The notes under the pieces were generated by a model. The model did no database searches and had not been told where the DNA came from. It saw only the letters and a list, made by a program, of their open reading frames with translations. From positions 2,976,001 to 3,040,000 of the forward strand of contig VNWV01000005.1 in assembly GCA_009801085.1 (NCBI GenBank): a stretch of DNA of 64,000 nt, in the 5' to 3' direction. Source of the stretch: Lasiodiplodia sp. COLG20. Taxonomy: Eukaryota; Ascomycota; Dothideomycetes; Botryosphaeriales; Botryosphaeriaceae. Shown here one piece after another: positions 8,949 to 22,548 of this stretch (its first letter is position 1; each line of letters begins with the position of its first letter). The translations under genes were made by a program, and so were the position numbers.

Positions 8949-10726
8949 ATGAGCGGCACCGACGCGGGCGGCCCGGCCGAGGGCCAACCCTTTATTGTCG
9001 ATTTCAATGTCGACCCCAATGTAAATGCGCATCAATTCTCTGACAGGCCCAGGAATATCCATCGTCCGCAGGTACACATGACGAAACGCTCCAGGCACTA
9101 ATCATCCCACTGACTGCTGCCGTAGGAGATTACTGAATTTTCTTATGATGAAGACCACCAGATTCATCTCGACGCGCGCTCGCTGAGCTACTACTACCCG
9201 CCGCAGCCCCTCGGCGCTGAGCACAACATCTACCTTGACAAGGGCGTCGAAAGCTTCCGCAGGCTCGATGACACCCAGGACAGCCATCTCACCGGCCTGC
9301 TCGCCGCCATCATGGGCATGGAAAAGAAGCAAAACGCAAAGACATTAGCGCATTTCATCGCCTACCGCGGCATGATTACCAACGTGAGCACGCCAGTGCA
9401 AGCTGTGCTAGAGAACTCACAGCTGATCTCTGTCGATGCAGCTACTCGCCATGCCTTACCAAAGACTCGATGAGTGGGCCATGAACGCAACGTTTTACGA
9501 TGTGGGCTTTTCTTGCCCGTGAATTTATGGTGTGGCTAACAGACCATAGGGCACGATGTAAGTACACCTAATCTTGTTGCCGTGCTCAGCTCAATGCCGG
9601 TACTCGCGCAATGGCTTCTCACCTTGCTCTGCAGCTTCATTGAGGAAGACAAGGCGGCCAAATTCGAAAAGAAGGCACGCGAAGCCGGGCAGCAGGATCG
9701 AGGCCCCGGACAGCAACGTAGGGAGACGCTGCAGTACTACTATGGTCAGTCGACAGCGGAGACCCTCCCCTTATTGGATGTTTATTTGCGTCAACAGGCT
9801 TCAAATTCGAAACTCTCTACACGATCCCCGACATTTGGGACAACGTCTCCCGTGACGAGATTGAGAGCCGCGATGACAAGGTTGTGAGCAATTACGCACA
9901 ATACTGCTCCATTGTCAAGACCGGCGTTGGCAACATTGACATGGTCGTCGGCGGAGAGGTCGATTGCAGTACGCCCTCCACCAACCCCATTTCTCCCCAT
10001 ACACACTTGATTTATTAAAACACGCACACACAGTCTGGGACGCCAAGATCGAAGGCGCTAAGCACCACAACTACGTCGAGCTCAAGACGACCGAGTGGCT
10101 CGACGAGAACCGGTTGCCGCCACCACAGTTGCAGAGGAAGATGCTCAACTACGATCGCCGCAAGCTCAAGTACTGGGCCCAGTCGTACCTCATCGGCTGC
10201 CCGACCGTCATCGTCGGAAAGAAGGACGTCGACGGCCACATACACATGCCGCTCGAGGTGCTCAAGACCAACAACATCCCCGCCGCTGTCAGGAACACCA
10301 GCGGTGCGTGGAACTCGGTCGTTTGCGTCCAGACGCTCGGCGCGTTTCTCGAATGTGAGATACACCTGCCCAATTTTTGATATTTCTTTTTCAATGCTTT
10401 ATGTGGCTGACTGATCCGATTTCGCCTTTTGCTTTGCAGGGTTGGATTCGCACATCAGGGATTCGTCGGGTGTGTGGAAGCTGATCAAGTACCGCAATAA
10501 CCCCATGATCCGACTCATCCACATCGAGCCGACTGGCACCGGCGAGATCCTAACGGATGAATTCAAGGCCCACCGCCTCGTCTTGGCTCAGAGCAGTCTG
10601 TTGGCTCGACTTGAGAGGCGCCCGTCGGCCGAGGAAGCGGACGGCGGCGGCGGTGGCGGGGACAAGATGAACACAGAGGACGGCGATGGCGGTGGCAGTG
10701 GAGATCAGATGGATACGGAGGCTTGA
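8949..10726 (+). CDS. rai1: Rai1/DXO family decapping nuclease
   Basis: Rai1 partners the nuclear 5'-3' exonuclease Rat1 and removes incomplete 5' caps from RNA. Eight exons join to 445 residues: 8949-9071, 9126-9383, 9442-9501, 9550-9557, 9635-9744, 9798-9968, 10034-10354, 10440-10726. Family signatures in order are EITEFSYDEDHQIHLD, YRGMITNLLAMPY, FYDGTIFIEED, the metal-binding GGEVDC (about residue 240), YVELKT (about 258-262) and KYWAQSYLIG. The catalytic ExD and ExK pairs are intact. Exon 4 is only 8 nt. The tail after residue ~415 is Gly/Asp-rich low complexity. An in-frame ATG at 8835 would add 38 residues, but the context at 8949 is better and the protein is nuclear. Confidence 0.93.
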
Positions 10727-11314
10727 AAAAAAAAAAGAAAAGAAAACGGACAGGGATTGCATTGGACATCGGCGTTCAAACGGTGATAAACGGGGACAAC
10801 CACATACACATGCACATACATTGACTGGATGGTGTGGTTCACCAATTTTTCTTCTTCCTTCTGGCTTCTCGGAGATCCTGGATAACCTTTGTAGGAAGTA
10901 TAACGCCTGATGTGGAATTGGATGAGTTTTCTCATCACCATAGAGTAGGGCAGTGAGAATGCTGGTATTAACTGGCGAATTCTCAAGCTAAATGGAGTCC
11001 TATCCTGCCATCGATTAGGCAATTTGTTGATTCATCAAAATGTAAAGACAAAAAAAAAAAAGGAAGGAAACGTAGAGGGAAAAGATGCGGAAAAAGCAGA
11101 GGAACTGAAAAACTTTCACGATTCAACATTCGGAGTTGCAACCGATGTGGATCCACTGCAACCTTTGGGCTTAGCTTATGTGGCATGAGGATCATACCCG
11201 CTGTCAGTCGTTCGTGAAGTTTTGATGCTGGCACCTTCTCCCACTCTTCAATGAAACTCAAATCTCTAACATTTTCACATTCCACAAAGCCACCCGACAC
11301 CCCACTTTACCGCC
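10727..11314. other. rai1 3' end and HET gene promoter
   Basis: The first bases after the rai1 stop are A-rich. Around 10850-10905 is the likely 3' UTR. No further gene is evident. The HET gene ATG at 11315 has a TTACCGCC-ATG context. Confidence 0.4.
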
Positions 11315-13596
11315 ATGGATGACAGACAGAGACAGTATGATGAGGCCGACACTCCGGGACACGACAGCCCTTTGAATCCATCCCAGCGGAGCAATGAAAA
11401 TCTCTGCGAATGGTGTTCAAAAGCACTGGCCATCGATGATCTTCGTGCTGGTGGTTATATGGCAACAACCCCCGATGGAGAAAGTACCACAATCAGCTTT
11501 TCGAACAAGGCACGTAACGAATGGTTGAAGACATATCCATGGCCACCCCCGTGGAAAATACCAAACGGCGACCGAGCCCATAGGATTCGGTCCTCCTGCT
11601 CAGAAGCCCCGTCTTATGGACAGACCTACTGGGCAGTATCCAGTGACGCTCGCCGTGTGACCCCTCCAAACTTACCTGAACTTCCCGGATCTGCCAATCA
11701 TCAATGTCACTTTTGTAGCAGACTGAAGGAGATATTCCTCGATCAGTACAGCGAACGCTCTTGGTGGCAGGATTCCGACTCGTGGCTACAATTTTGGGTG
11801 CAGTATGAGTGGGAAGGTTGTAAGGAAGCAAGTGGAACTCGAAGGTATATTTTCGATGCGATGGCCGTTTTGGTTCAGCATCCTGAAGCCTATTCTGATC
11901 GTTCTGATGCATTCAGATTCGCTGTGGGTGCAATGCCGGGTAATTTGGCATGTCTGGATGATATATGCGTTTAACTGATCATCTGCTTGCAGGACCGTGT
12001 CGAGAGTGGCTCCAGCTTAAAGATGATCCTCTGGATGTAGAAGGACCAATGTCTGAACGAAATACCCATTTGATTGAGAGCTGGTTGGAGGATTGCTCCC
12101 TGGCTACATGCTGTAGAACTGCTGCTTCAGAGTCACCATTCATTCCAACCCGCTTATTGGACCTCCAGCCCGAGTGGACAGACGATGGCACAGATTCAGA
12201 CCTAAGACTCATTGAAACCACTGAAAGCCATATGAAAACCGTATCGGAACGAAGTCTATTAAGATATGCGGCGCTGAGCTATTGCTGGGGGTCTTCAGGA
12301 CCGCCGTTACGAACAACCTCAGAAATATTGGCAAAATACAAGCAACGAATCAACTTCGATGAAATGCCACAAGTTTTCCGAGAAGCCATCTTTGTTGCGA
12401 GGAAGCTTCGACTTCGGCACATCTGGATAGACGCACTTTGCATCGTTCAAGATGACACCAAAGATTGGGAGAATGAGTCGGTGCAGATGTCCGACATTTT
12501 TGCTCACTCTTTCGTCACCATTGGCGCGGCTGCAGCTTCCTCATGTCACGACAGCTTCCTTCAAAGAGCCTCAAAACACACAATCACCGTTCCATTTCAA
12601 TCAACTGTCAATTCCAAAGTCTCAGGACAATATTCAGTTCATTGCCTGGAAGGAGAATACGTCAAGCCAGAAACACCAACGGTGCCCTCCAGATGGGACA
12701 GCCGTGCGTGGGTATGGCAAGAACAGATGATGGCCAAAAGGCTACTCGTCTTCGACAAAGCACAGCTGCAGATGAGGTGTAGTCAGTACCGTCGGCTGGA
12801 AAATGGCCACCGTTTGTCTGAAAACTACACACTGAACAAATCTTTCCGCGCCGACTGGTATACGTGGATCCGCTCTTACTCACGAAGAGAAATCACGTAT
12901 CCCCGTGACAGGCTCGGCGCTGTGTCGGGGGTCGCAAAGTATTTCAGCAGAAGACTCGAAGAGAATGGCCGTCCGGTCGAGTATCTTGCCGGGCTCTGGC
13001 GAGATGAATCCTTGGAGTGCGACCTGCGCTGGGTTATCACGGAACCCAGGCTTTCATATAAAGACATGATGGAAGCATTGAATGACGAGGGATCGTACTG
13101 CGCACCATCTTGGAGCTGGGCATCCAGAAACCAGGGGGTTGACTTCCTTTGCAAAGGGATCTCCACGACCTTCGAAGTGAGACAATGCCACCTACCGCCA
13201 GCTACCTCCGACGCAACGGTCGCGGTGAAACCTGGATCGCACATCACGCTCCGAGGGAAGCTTGCTCGGACCCCTATCAAACCGACCGACGGCGGATCTT
13301 GGCAATCGAACGTAGCGTGGGAGGTCAACAGTCCCGCCTTCGGTCACATTCGCTACTACTTGGACTGGGCTCCCGCAATCGGGAATCTTGCTGAAGAGGA
13401 CGCTCTGGGTAGGCTTGAGCTTCTCCTGCTCACGAGAGGATCTACACGTGTTGGTAGGGAATGTTCGGGTGTTCTCCTGCTTCCCTTTGAAAGCACTCGA
13501 GGATTGCTGTACCGCCGGGTTGGAGCTTTCGACAGTGATGATCGGGACATTCCGTGGTTAACAGATGTTTTGGAATCAAAAGTCACCATTATTTAA
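11315..13596 (+). CDS. HET-domain protein
   Basis: HET-domain proteins are fungal factors, some of which trigger heterokaryon incompatibility cell death. Two exons (11315-11939, 11993-13596) flank a 53-nt intron (GTAATT to TTGCAG, CTGAT branch) and give 742 residues. The HET core lies at about residues 300-460: YAALSYCWG, then HIWIDALCIVQDD, then a diverged third block DSRAWVWQEQMM. The ~300-residue N-terminus holds CxxC pairs (CEWCSK, CHFC), a common prefix in this family. There is no NACHT, ankyrin or WD repeat, and no membrane segment. The C-terminal ~280 residues are family-typical, with WSWAS before the end. The partner or specificity cannot be inferred. Confidence 0.9.
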
Positions 13597-16500
13597 CAGC
13601 GTACGTTCTTACTAGGTAGAGGATCTTGATAAGCACGGTTGTGAACCTAAATCGTCAGGGGGTTCACCACCACGTTTGGCTGTTTTTGGGAATTTTTACC
13701 AACTTAAAAAGAGTTGGCTGCTCGCTTCACTCAGTGTTCATGTTAATCAAATATTCAGCGGTCCTTCACGAGGTATTTCGAGAAGTGTGCTATAAAATAT
13801 GAATACTCGGCCATTTTTCATATCGGGATTTCACACTCTGTGTAGGATTGATGAGAGCCCGGGGTTGTCCAAACCTGATGGGAAGTAGACCTGAGGGGAA
13901 CAACAATCGCGCACGTGTAAATGGGCGGGACAATGCTGCCTACCTTTTTCTTCCTCTGGCTTCTGACACACTGGATAGAGCTACGGAAATTGAGTCAAGT
14001 TCAGTGGTCTGTTCTGTTCAAATATCCCTCAAGTACCTTACTTGGGCGATCACTTGAGGCTCATGTCTGGATAGTTGCGCGGAGTGAATCTTCGTCCACC
14101 TTGGACTATCTGCTTCGATTTCCCATGTAGGAAAGGTGCGATGTCTAGCGTCGAGAGCATGCGAAACCACACAATCACATGCAGAAGGAAGGCAGAGAGA
14201 AAATCAACGTTTCGGATGGAAGACCGACCTCCTGCCCTCTGATCCCTTACCGATATCCCGATCCTCACGACCGGCAAATGCCACCGGGAAGAGATGTGAC
14301 AAACGGGCGTCGACGTGTCGATAGACCGGTCAGCTAAGCGAGCAATAGATCGGCCTTCCTTGCAAAAGCGAGCGACTATCGGAATATACCCATCATTATA
14401 GGGGTACAGCCTCACTGTCGTACGCATTTTCGGCAGTCTTTGCTTTCTTTTACTTTTTTCGCTTATCACGGCTGAGAGTCAAAAAGAGAGGCAAAGAGAG
14501 AAGGGAATTAAAAAAAGGGGGGCGATGTGAGCATGATCCGCAGGTAAGTGAAGAAAAAGCAGCAACGCAAGCGAGGATCCCCCGCCCAAAGAAGCAGAGT
14601 GGAGACCCTGACGATCTGAATGCCGCGTACAATACCTAGTGTATATGTCGGAGGATGTCTCGCCCCGGCAACCTCCGTCCAGTATAGACAGTATAAGCGA
14701 GCAGCGAGCGCGTGTGCGCGCGCATGCGCGAACGTTGTACGGTATTTTTCTGTTAGACGATATGACGATCGGTGGAGGATTAGCATTGCGCGGTTTCTAT
14801 GTATAGCAATAACGGCGCACATCCCTCACACAAACCCTCTCCCACTCTCATTTTCTTTTTTTTCTCTTTGGCCTCCCCCTGCTCCTTCCCCACCATCGGG
14901 CCAAAGCCGTTCGGACGGATGGAATGAAGGTTCAAAGCCATACCCGCGGTTGGCCACGCGATACCCGAGCGCCACGGCGTCGAGGGCGGAAATGAACTGG
15001 TTCGTACATACCTACACCCCTCGCAGGATCGGCAATCATCGTCGACCACTCCGCTTCCGCCCTTACCAACATCGGAAATTCGGTAGCCAAAGCCATCGGC
15101 CCTGACGGCCCGTGGCAGTAGCCTCCGGTAGTGGTTGGCGTGGTCCGATTGACTTACCGTAACCGACATCAGCCCCCGCCTCGACCTCTTTCGGCCGTGA
15201 AGCCTGCCGTGCACACACATATCGGGCTGCATTAGGGTTGCCGGTTCGTACTCCGGATTTGTCCCGAGTGTATGGTCTTCATTTCTCTTGCTGGAGGGTT
15301 GTGAACTCAGTGATAGCTTTGAGTTGTAAGAGTGGATACCTTACCACATTAGGAAAGCGGTCAACATACCTCTGCATGTCTTGAATGTGTTCTCATGATG
15401 CATGGCGCTTGAGAATGACGGCCCTCCGCAAGCTCTACGCATGGCTGTTTCCAGTGTTCGTAGCTGCTGGTGTAGGTAGTCTGAATGCTACAAATGCACT
15501 CAGCGTATACCTCCAAAATACGCCATTATCGCAGGCTGTCCCGTAGTGTTTACCAGCTAGAGTATCTCAAAGACACTATAATCCAGCGCGAGTCAACCCA
15601 CGTGGTGCGCAGGCGCCTCTCAGGGGCCTTAGAACTCAGTGCTTCAACATCCGCGTCCTTACGACACTACAGGATGCCATAACACTCGATGGAGAAGTAT
15701 CCCCGCTCTTTCTATGAATAGATACAACGAGACGCGCACCTCAAGCAGTCAGACTTTTCCTCCTCGTTTCTCTCGGTATCGAAGTACCGATTGGGCTAAG
15801 CTAGCCGAAGAAACGGTGGGAAGTGGAAATTAAAGAGAGAAACAAAAAGAAGTTTTCAATGCGAAAGTAAGAGCAAACAGGAGGTGGGAACACGAAAGGG
15901 TTCAAGGGCGCATGGGCCGGAAGGGACACTATTGTATCGATAAATGCAGATCTTCTAATATAGCACACGTGGGAGCTTTAATCTATGGTCGGCCTTGATC
16001 CACCCGGACATTCGGCCGGGTGTGGTGCACCTCTGCTCGGGCAGAACAATTTGTTGGCTTTCATCGGATAGGTTTAGTGGGTACATTACATATCGTGGGG
16101 ATAGTGGTGGCTTTGCGATGGAGAGCGCAAATCTCCGCGTCCGTGGACGAGGGCAGGTGGAGGATGAACAAGCCTAAGGCCAAGCTGCTTCGAATTTCTC
16201 TGCGCTTCGCTCGCTCGCTACCTGCTGAATGGGTCCCTAGTTGGGGCCCGATGGAATGGAGCTATGGGGTGCATACGCGATCGAATATTGTGGCTCACGA
16301 AAATGTGGACGAGTGGGGGGCTCCTTCGGCGATGGAGAAAGGAATCGGTTAGGCTGGTACGAGATGTGAGGCGAGCAGAGTGTTGGTGGCTGGCCAGCTT
16401 GCTCGCTCGCTCCGCCAGGCTCCGTAAGGAATTGGAAGCGAGGCAGACGTGGGTAGAGGCGTTGGCATGACGGTTATGACGTCTGTTATGGGTTGATTCA

Positions 16501-19500
16501 GGCCGGCAATGGTCTGAATAGCCGTGTGGCGAATGAGGAAGTCAGAGGAAGAGGGAGAAAAAGGCGTGCAGCACTTTGCAAACATCAGGAAGGTACCCCA
16601 CAGGTGTCGGGAAAAGACCCCAAAACGTCAAAACCGTTACGAACTGGCCATATAGACAGGTTATAGTATAGGGAAAGTCGCGGCGGCGCGGAATAGGTGT
16701 AAGACAATGCCATTGCATGGAGAAGAAAAAGTCGACGAAGAACGGCCGACCGAAGGGCCGAAAATTGATTACCTCCGCGCGTTCAGCCGTACGATTGTAT
16801 CTGAATCATGCCATGTCGGCCTAGTTGCTTTTTCTTGGTGTTGTGTGTACTTTGCAGTCGTTGTCGTGGCGTAAGCACGATACGGGGCGAGAGAATGCAG
16901 TTCCCAGGGGAAGCCCCACCAGACAGGCGAACACAGCCGCATTCCCCCTTCGGCAATGCTTCGACACGATACGCGATTCATCAAGAGTGGGCGGGTGGTG
17001 TCGATGTAGCATTGTCTCCGCAGGTGGATGTTCCTGCAAGATCGACCGTGTGGCGGGAACAGGCCAACGGCTACGACGATTATGAGCGACCAAAATAATG
17101 CCGCGTTCGAAGGTGCTCTCACGCTATCTGAGATGTCGATGCTCGCATAGGGGGCAATTCGGCAAAAGGTGGAGGTGGATTTCTCGCGTATCAAGAGTTG
17201 CATTATAGTTGTGCATTATTGTCGGCATTATCAGACGATGGGCGCCGATTTCTCGGGAGGCTCCATGCTTCCCACTTCCCCGGCGGTGAAGGCTACTATG
17301 TAGGAAGAAGGGGGCGTCGGCTCCATAGAGTACGTAGTAGGGGGTGCAGTTCCCGCTTCTCGTGGTCGGTGCTCTGCATCCGCAGCACTTGTACCGACAA
17401 GGTAACATCAAGCCAACGACGATAGACGGTGCTCATCAATCAGCAGCGAAGGAGCACACAGACCATGGATCTGGAGCGTCGTTAGCTCAGCCGCTCAGGG
17501 TCCCGAATGGAGACAGGGTAGCCTGTGTCAGCCAATCTTCCGCTCAAGTCAGGTCCGTACAGCTTACATGCACGCATGCACCACGCCCCACCGGAGTATC
17601 CAACCCAGATCCACCCGCTCAATTAGGGAGTCTGCTGCAGACGTGCTGCGTGGATGACGACAAGAAGATGCAGCTGCGGGAAAACCAAGGCAAACAGAAC
17701 GCAAAGCCGGCCGAGGCGACAAAGGCAGGGCGTGCGAATCCAGACATCCGTCCCCACAACTGCTGAGACACTTCGGGAGAGAGGGGGGACGGAGGAGAAG
17801 AGCACGTGCAGAGACCACCGACCTCCCCGATCCCGTGCAGACCCTTCTGCGCTCTGTTGCCTCTGACGCATGTTGCATTGATAGCACAGACGCTAATGCA
17901 AGGTACGTCCCCGTCGAAGATGGAGAAATCGACGCGGCGGTGTTCCATGGGTCCCACTCCCTTTTTCCAACGCTAGAAGGCCAGGAGGAACAGCAGGCAT
18001 GGCGGGAGAGAAGGGCCGTCGCGGGCGTACCGTAATTGAGAAGATGCCTTCTCGTCGTCATGCCGCCGCTAAGAGCATCGCGACGGCGGAACGGCGGCTG
18101 GCGGCGGAGCGGACGAAAGTGGCGCTGGCAATGGTCAAGCAAAAGAGCAAGCGTAGCCGCAACAGCGCAAGTTGTGGCGCGCGCGGATCACCACAGATCG
18201 CGGCCTTCTGGCCTTCGTCAAGGTCGTAGCCCCTCGGTCCCTGCTACCCGGCCGACGGCTCTCGCAACAGCTGCGTAGCGCGCATGAAAGATCGTCGCTC
18301 TTCGGCCGGACTCCGCGCACACGCTAGGTAGTGAACGCAGCCTGACGTTCGTCTCCGCTGGGCGCCGCCCTCGCCGCCGCCGCACCGCCTACCGGAGGCT
18401 AATGCGGTGGATACGCGAGAATCCAAGACAACATCCCAAGAGGGATACCTCACGTCTAGCGTCGATGCCTAGGTGTTGTCAACTCCAGGCCCAGCCAGCC
18501 ACAGCCCCGAATCTGCTTACCCATTTAGCCCGGACCGTAGTGTTGTGATGCTTTCCTCATGGTTCGATTAGCTCGGGCTTCCACGCGACGCGGCCTCGCG
18601 CTCGCGTTTTGCGTGTCAGCAATCCCCGGCCCCGGAAGCTCGAGCGTGCCGGGTAATGGACACGGGCGAACGCGAGCGTGAGGATCAGGAGGGGCGGGCG
18701 GCCAGGCAGCCAGCCACCCCGTGCGGAGTAGACCATTGAAGCGAGGTCGACGACGACGACAAACCACGAAGCTGGCAAATTGCAGAGTTGCGGTCGCCGA
18801 AAGCGGTAAGGGAATCGAGAGACGGTCTGGCGAGTCAAGCTCTATGCACGGCCGCCCATCGTCACCTTCTTTCCCCCGTGCTCCGGCGAACGTTGAACGC
18901 CGCAGACGCAAGCCTAAGAGCCGCACCGACGTGAACTGGACGCCATCGACCCACAACTGTCCATCGTCGTCTGCTTCATCCAGGCGGTGCCCCTTCGTCC
19001 ACCGCCCAACTGATGGCTCGAGCTTTCGGATGGGAGGCGTCATTTCCAGGGTGCCTCTCACCGTTAAGGTTCTTCCACGGGACTTCTCGATCGCGGCAGG
19101 GGGCCAACTTCTCTGGACCCTTCAACTCCGTGGCTCCATGAGCCGACTGTGGCGGCGATGCCGGTGGATGCAATATGGAGCGTCTTACTTGGTGGTGGCA
19201 CGGGCGGCTTGACTAATGCTTTTCCCTCTCGGTGACGCGATCATGGCGGCGCCTTGATGAATGGTGTACGCATCTGTAGAAGGCTGCAGGTTTGCCGCGC
19301 CTAGAACTTCTGAGCCGGTGCAAGCTGCACGTCAAACAGGCATCTGGGCCGCAAAAGCAAAGTGAACGGCAGCGGTTCGACGGCAAGCTGTGGCTTTCAA
19401 CGGGCGGGAGTCTCACAGCGAAGGTCGCGGGCGAGCCGGTACGGCGGAGCGGAAAAGCAACTCCCCACGGCCGCATTGGGAAATGCTTGGTGGAATTGCT

Positions 19501-22500
19501 TCTTCTGCTAAACGGCTCGGGCAGCTCGCCGGCGCGGTGAGGAAGCACCGCCAACAACGCCCCGTTGCCCTACCGCTCTGGTGTGCGGCGCGTGCGCGTG
19601 CAGGATGAAGGAAGCCGGGTCTCGATCGTGTGGATCCCTCATTTCAAAGTGCAACGCCAAACGGGCGGATATTGCGAAAGAGGGAACCCCCCTCATGGGG
19701 AGCCGGGGACGCTCGCGTGGGCTTGACCCCGCAGGCAGGGCGCGAGCTGGTCGCCGCCGGCCGGCCGCCAGCGCGGCGGTGGAGCGCTGGTGGAAGGCAT
19801 GTGGAAGTTGCTGTAAAGCGCAGGCGAGCCCTGGCGGCTCTTAATGCGAAACCTTAGCTCGCGCGTGATACGAGGGTCGTGCTGGCCGCTGGCTGATCCG
19901 AGGCGGCGGGGTGCGGATCTTTCGTTCATCAAACTCGCGCTTCCGCGCGCCGTGCAGCCTGGCCCTCGTCAACCGGCCTAGCCCGACTCGGGCGCGCAAT
20001 TGTACACTACTGATCGTCGCGTCATGAGAGACTTTGGCGGTCGTGGGCGCGGGCAGAGCTGAGCGCGTGCTCCCCAAGAACTGTGCCGGATGCCGGCCAG
20101 CGCTCGCGCGGTCGGGCGTACCGTGGTGTGTCTTCGGTGATTGGACGTGGAGCCCATTGGGGGATCGGCGGGGCGGCGACGACGAAGAAGTCGCATCGCG
20201 ATGCTCGTCGGCTGGCGAAGTACCAGCAGCGCGCGTCAGCGGCACGACGTGGTGTTGGCTGACGACGGCAGTTGGGCGGCAGCTCCCTCGACGTCGCCCG
20301 CTGATCGAGCGCGCGCGGGCCCTGGGACTTCTTCCCGCCGCGCTCCCGAACCCGATGCCAGGCGTGGGCCCGTCTTTCTGCACGCGCCGCCAACCAGTGA
20401 ACATCTCCGTCGTGCCTGTCGCAGCGCCCATCTGTAACTGCAGATCTTCTGCCCTGTTGGGGGTCCAGCGCTTCTCGAGATGATGCCTCAGGAAGCGAGG
20501 CCGCTGTGGCCGTTTCAGCCCGCAACAGACTTCTCGACTGGGCTGCTGGCGCTCCCGGAAATGGAGCGTCGCCCGGGCGCGCACATGGCAGGCGCGCCGG
20601 ATTTGTCAATCCTCGATGGCCTCGCGCCCACGAGCCCACCGCTTCACGTCTGATCGGTCCGGGGATTGGAGCCGCCGCCTTCAGACCTCATCGTGCACTT
20701 GTTCCCTGGCGGCTTCATTATGCGACGGCAGGCCAGCCGCTCTCCGGGGCCCGTCCACATGCTTTCGAGGGACGAGCCGGCCAATGCGAATCATGATCGG
20801 CCTCATGGATGCGCCCAGCGGCGAGTCCAATCACCGAGCCGGCGCCAGATGCGCGAAAAGGTGTGGCCAGCGCGCCGCGACCTCCCGGCTTCGTGCAGCG
20901 GGGCTTGGCGCGTCCACTGGCCGTCCGATCACGGGAGCTGGGCGCGCATGCCTTGTTCTGACAGCTGGCGCCAGTGTTTGCTTTGTCGGGCTCTTGTGTC
21001 GCCGTGGGAGAGCCTGTCTCGCGTGGAGCCTGACTCGCGTCGGGGAAGAAGGCTCGTGGGGAGGGCGAATATCATGGCCTGATGGCGGTTGCTGCCCCTG
21101 GTTGGACGGGCGAACGTGCAGGCTGCACGGGGCGGAACGGCGGTGACTGACGGGGATGGGGTGCAGGGCAGCGATCGCAGAGATGGACTGGGCGCTAGAG
21201 GCCGCGGTTGCGTTATTGGCGTGGCTGGCGCTGTGATGGCGGTCGTGGTGGTGATTGACAGCTTACGGGCAGCTCCCGCAGCCAAGGGCAGACAGCGTTT
21301 CAGCCTGGGAGATCAAACGGCGGAGGTGCTGTTGCTGCTGCTGCTGCCATTGTTCCTGCAGCGACCGCCTGCATGGCCCGCTCGATCCAGCCCAGCCACG
21401 CCGACATCATCATCATCACCACCACGCCCGGCGGAGAGCTGCTCGTAAGCAAGGGGAGGAGGAGTCGGTGACGGACCGGGCCCCGGCGCCGTCAGTGCTC
21501 GTGGGCGGCGTGAATTTGCCGACGCCGCCCGCCTCCGCCCCTTCTCGCGCGTGTGCAACCTTCTGCTCTGCTGGATCAATACGTGCCGGGCGATATTGTC
21601 GCTGTTGGCCCGAGTCTGCCCTGTGTCTGCCGCGCGCCCCGATACGGGCCGGGTGGGCGTGCTTTTGCTCGTGTAGGGGACGGGAGACGCTGCTTGGCTG
21701 CGTGATCACTCTCGCGGCGGGTCCGGCACGTTGCGCGCGCGCCCATCTCGAGCCTGCTGACGAGCGATCGCACGTCCTGATCCTGGCGGAGTCGGAGCGG
21801 GCTGCCTGGCTGGCAAGGCATCAGGCTTTCCGCGCTTTCTGCTCGCCTACGGCGCCAGAGCGCTAGCAGACGCCGCGCACGCCCGCGCGACTATATCGCC
21901 GCGGGCTGGCTCAATACAAACGGTCGGTATACCCAAAGGGTCGGCGAGCCAGCAGCAGCCGGTTGCCGCGCTCTGCTCGAGGGCGGGTGTGCGAGTAAGA
22001 CGCCATTCCGCGGCCGCCACCTCCATTCCAGGCGGCCGCTCGCGCTTGCGATCGCTATTCGACGGCGGGCCAGCCACTCGCAGGGGCCTTCGCAGCGACC
22101 GGGATCTGGCGGCGCGCGCTCGGCGACGGATGGCCTGCGTGGCTAGGTACAGCGATAAAAATATCCGCGCTGTCGCAGGTAGCAGTGCTAATCTCCTGAA
22201 ACGCTGCGCTGACACACCTAAAGCCCTCGCTCCCCCTCGACTGCTGTTTCGTGTGCGAACCCTACCACCACGCTCTTGCCTCAAGTTCACCTCTCGCCGC
22301 ACTCGAGACTGCGCTTCCCACGCCCGAGGCAGGCCCTCGATTCAGTTTCTGTTCATTAACATATCTCAAACATCGCTCGTCGATTTCCTTCGCTTGCTCT
22401 GCTTCGTCTTGCGCCTCACCTCCCGTCGTTCTGCGTGCTCCGCGAGCCACCAGCCGTCGCAACAAAGTCGCCGCGCATCCCCCGTCAATTTGCCCTGACG

Positions 22501-22548
22501 TCCCATCGTTATCGTCCGACCAACCCACGACGCTCCCAGGAGGACACC
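13597..22548. other. Nearly 9 kb without a supportable gene
   Basis: Open frames here are GC-driven, overlap on all strands and lack splice structure or recognisable motifs. GC content visibly rises from about 17 kb onward. Features seen are a CT-rich tract near 14830-14890, a short CTG run at about 21327-21350 and a CAT/CAC run at about 21405-21425. The last 400 bases, with pyrimidine-rich stretches from about 22210, look like the steA leader. The stretch may hold long steA regulatory sequence or non-coding transcripts, but nothing proves it. Confidence 0.45.

Noticed and set aside
17404..18320. Several overlapping ORFs of 60-190 codons on both strands
   Set aside because: GC-driven frames in all phases, Arg/Ser/Pro-rich, with no motif or intron.
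19841..20639. 205-247-codon minus-strand ORFs near 20 kb
   Set aside because: Arg-rich translations in two frames of the same GC-rich DNA; neither shows a domain, and they exclude each other.
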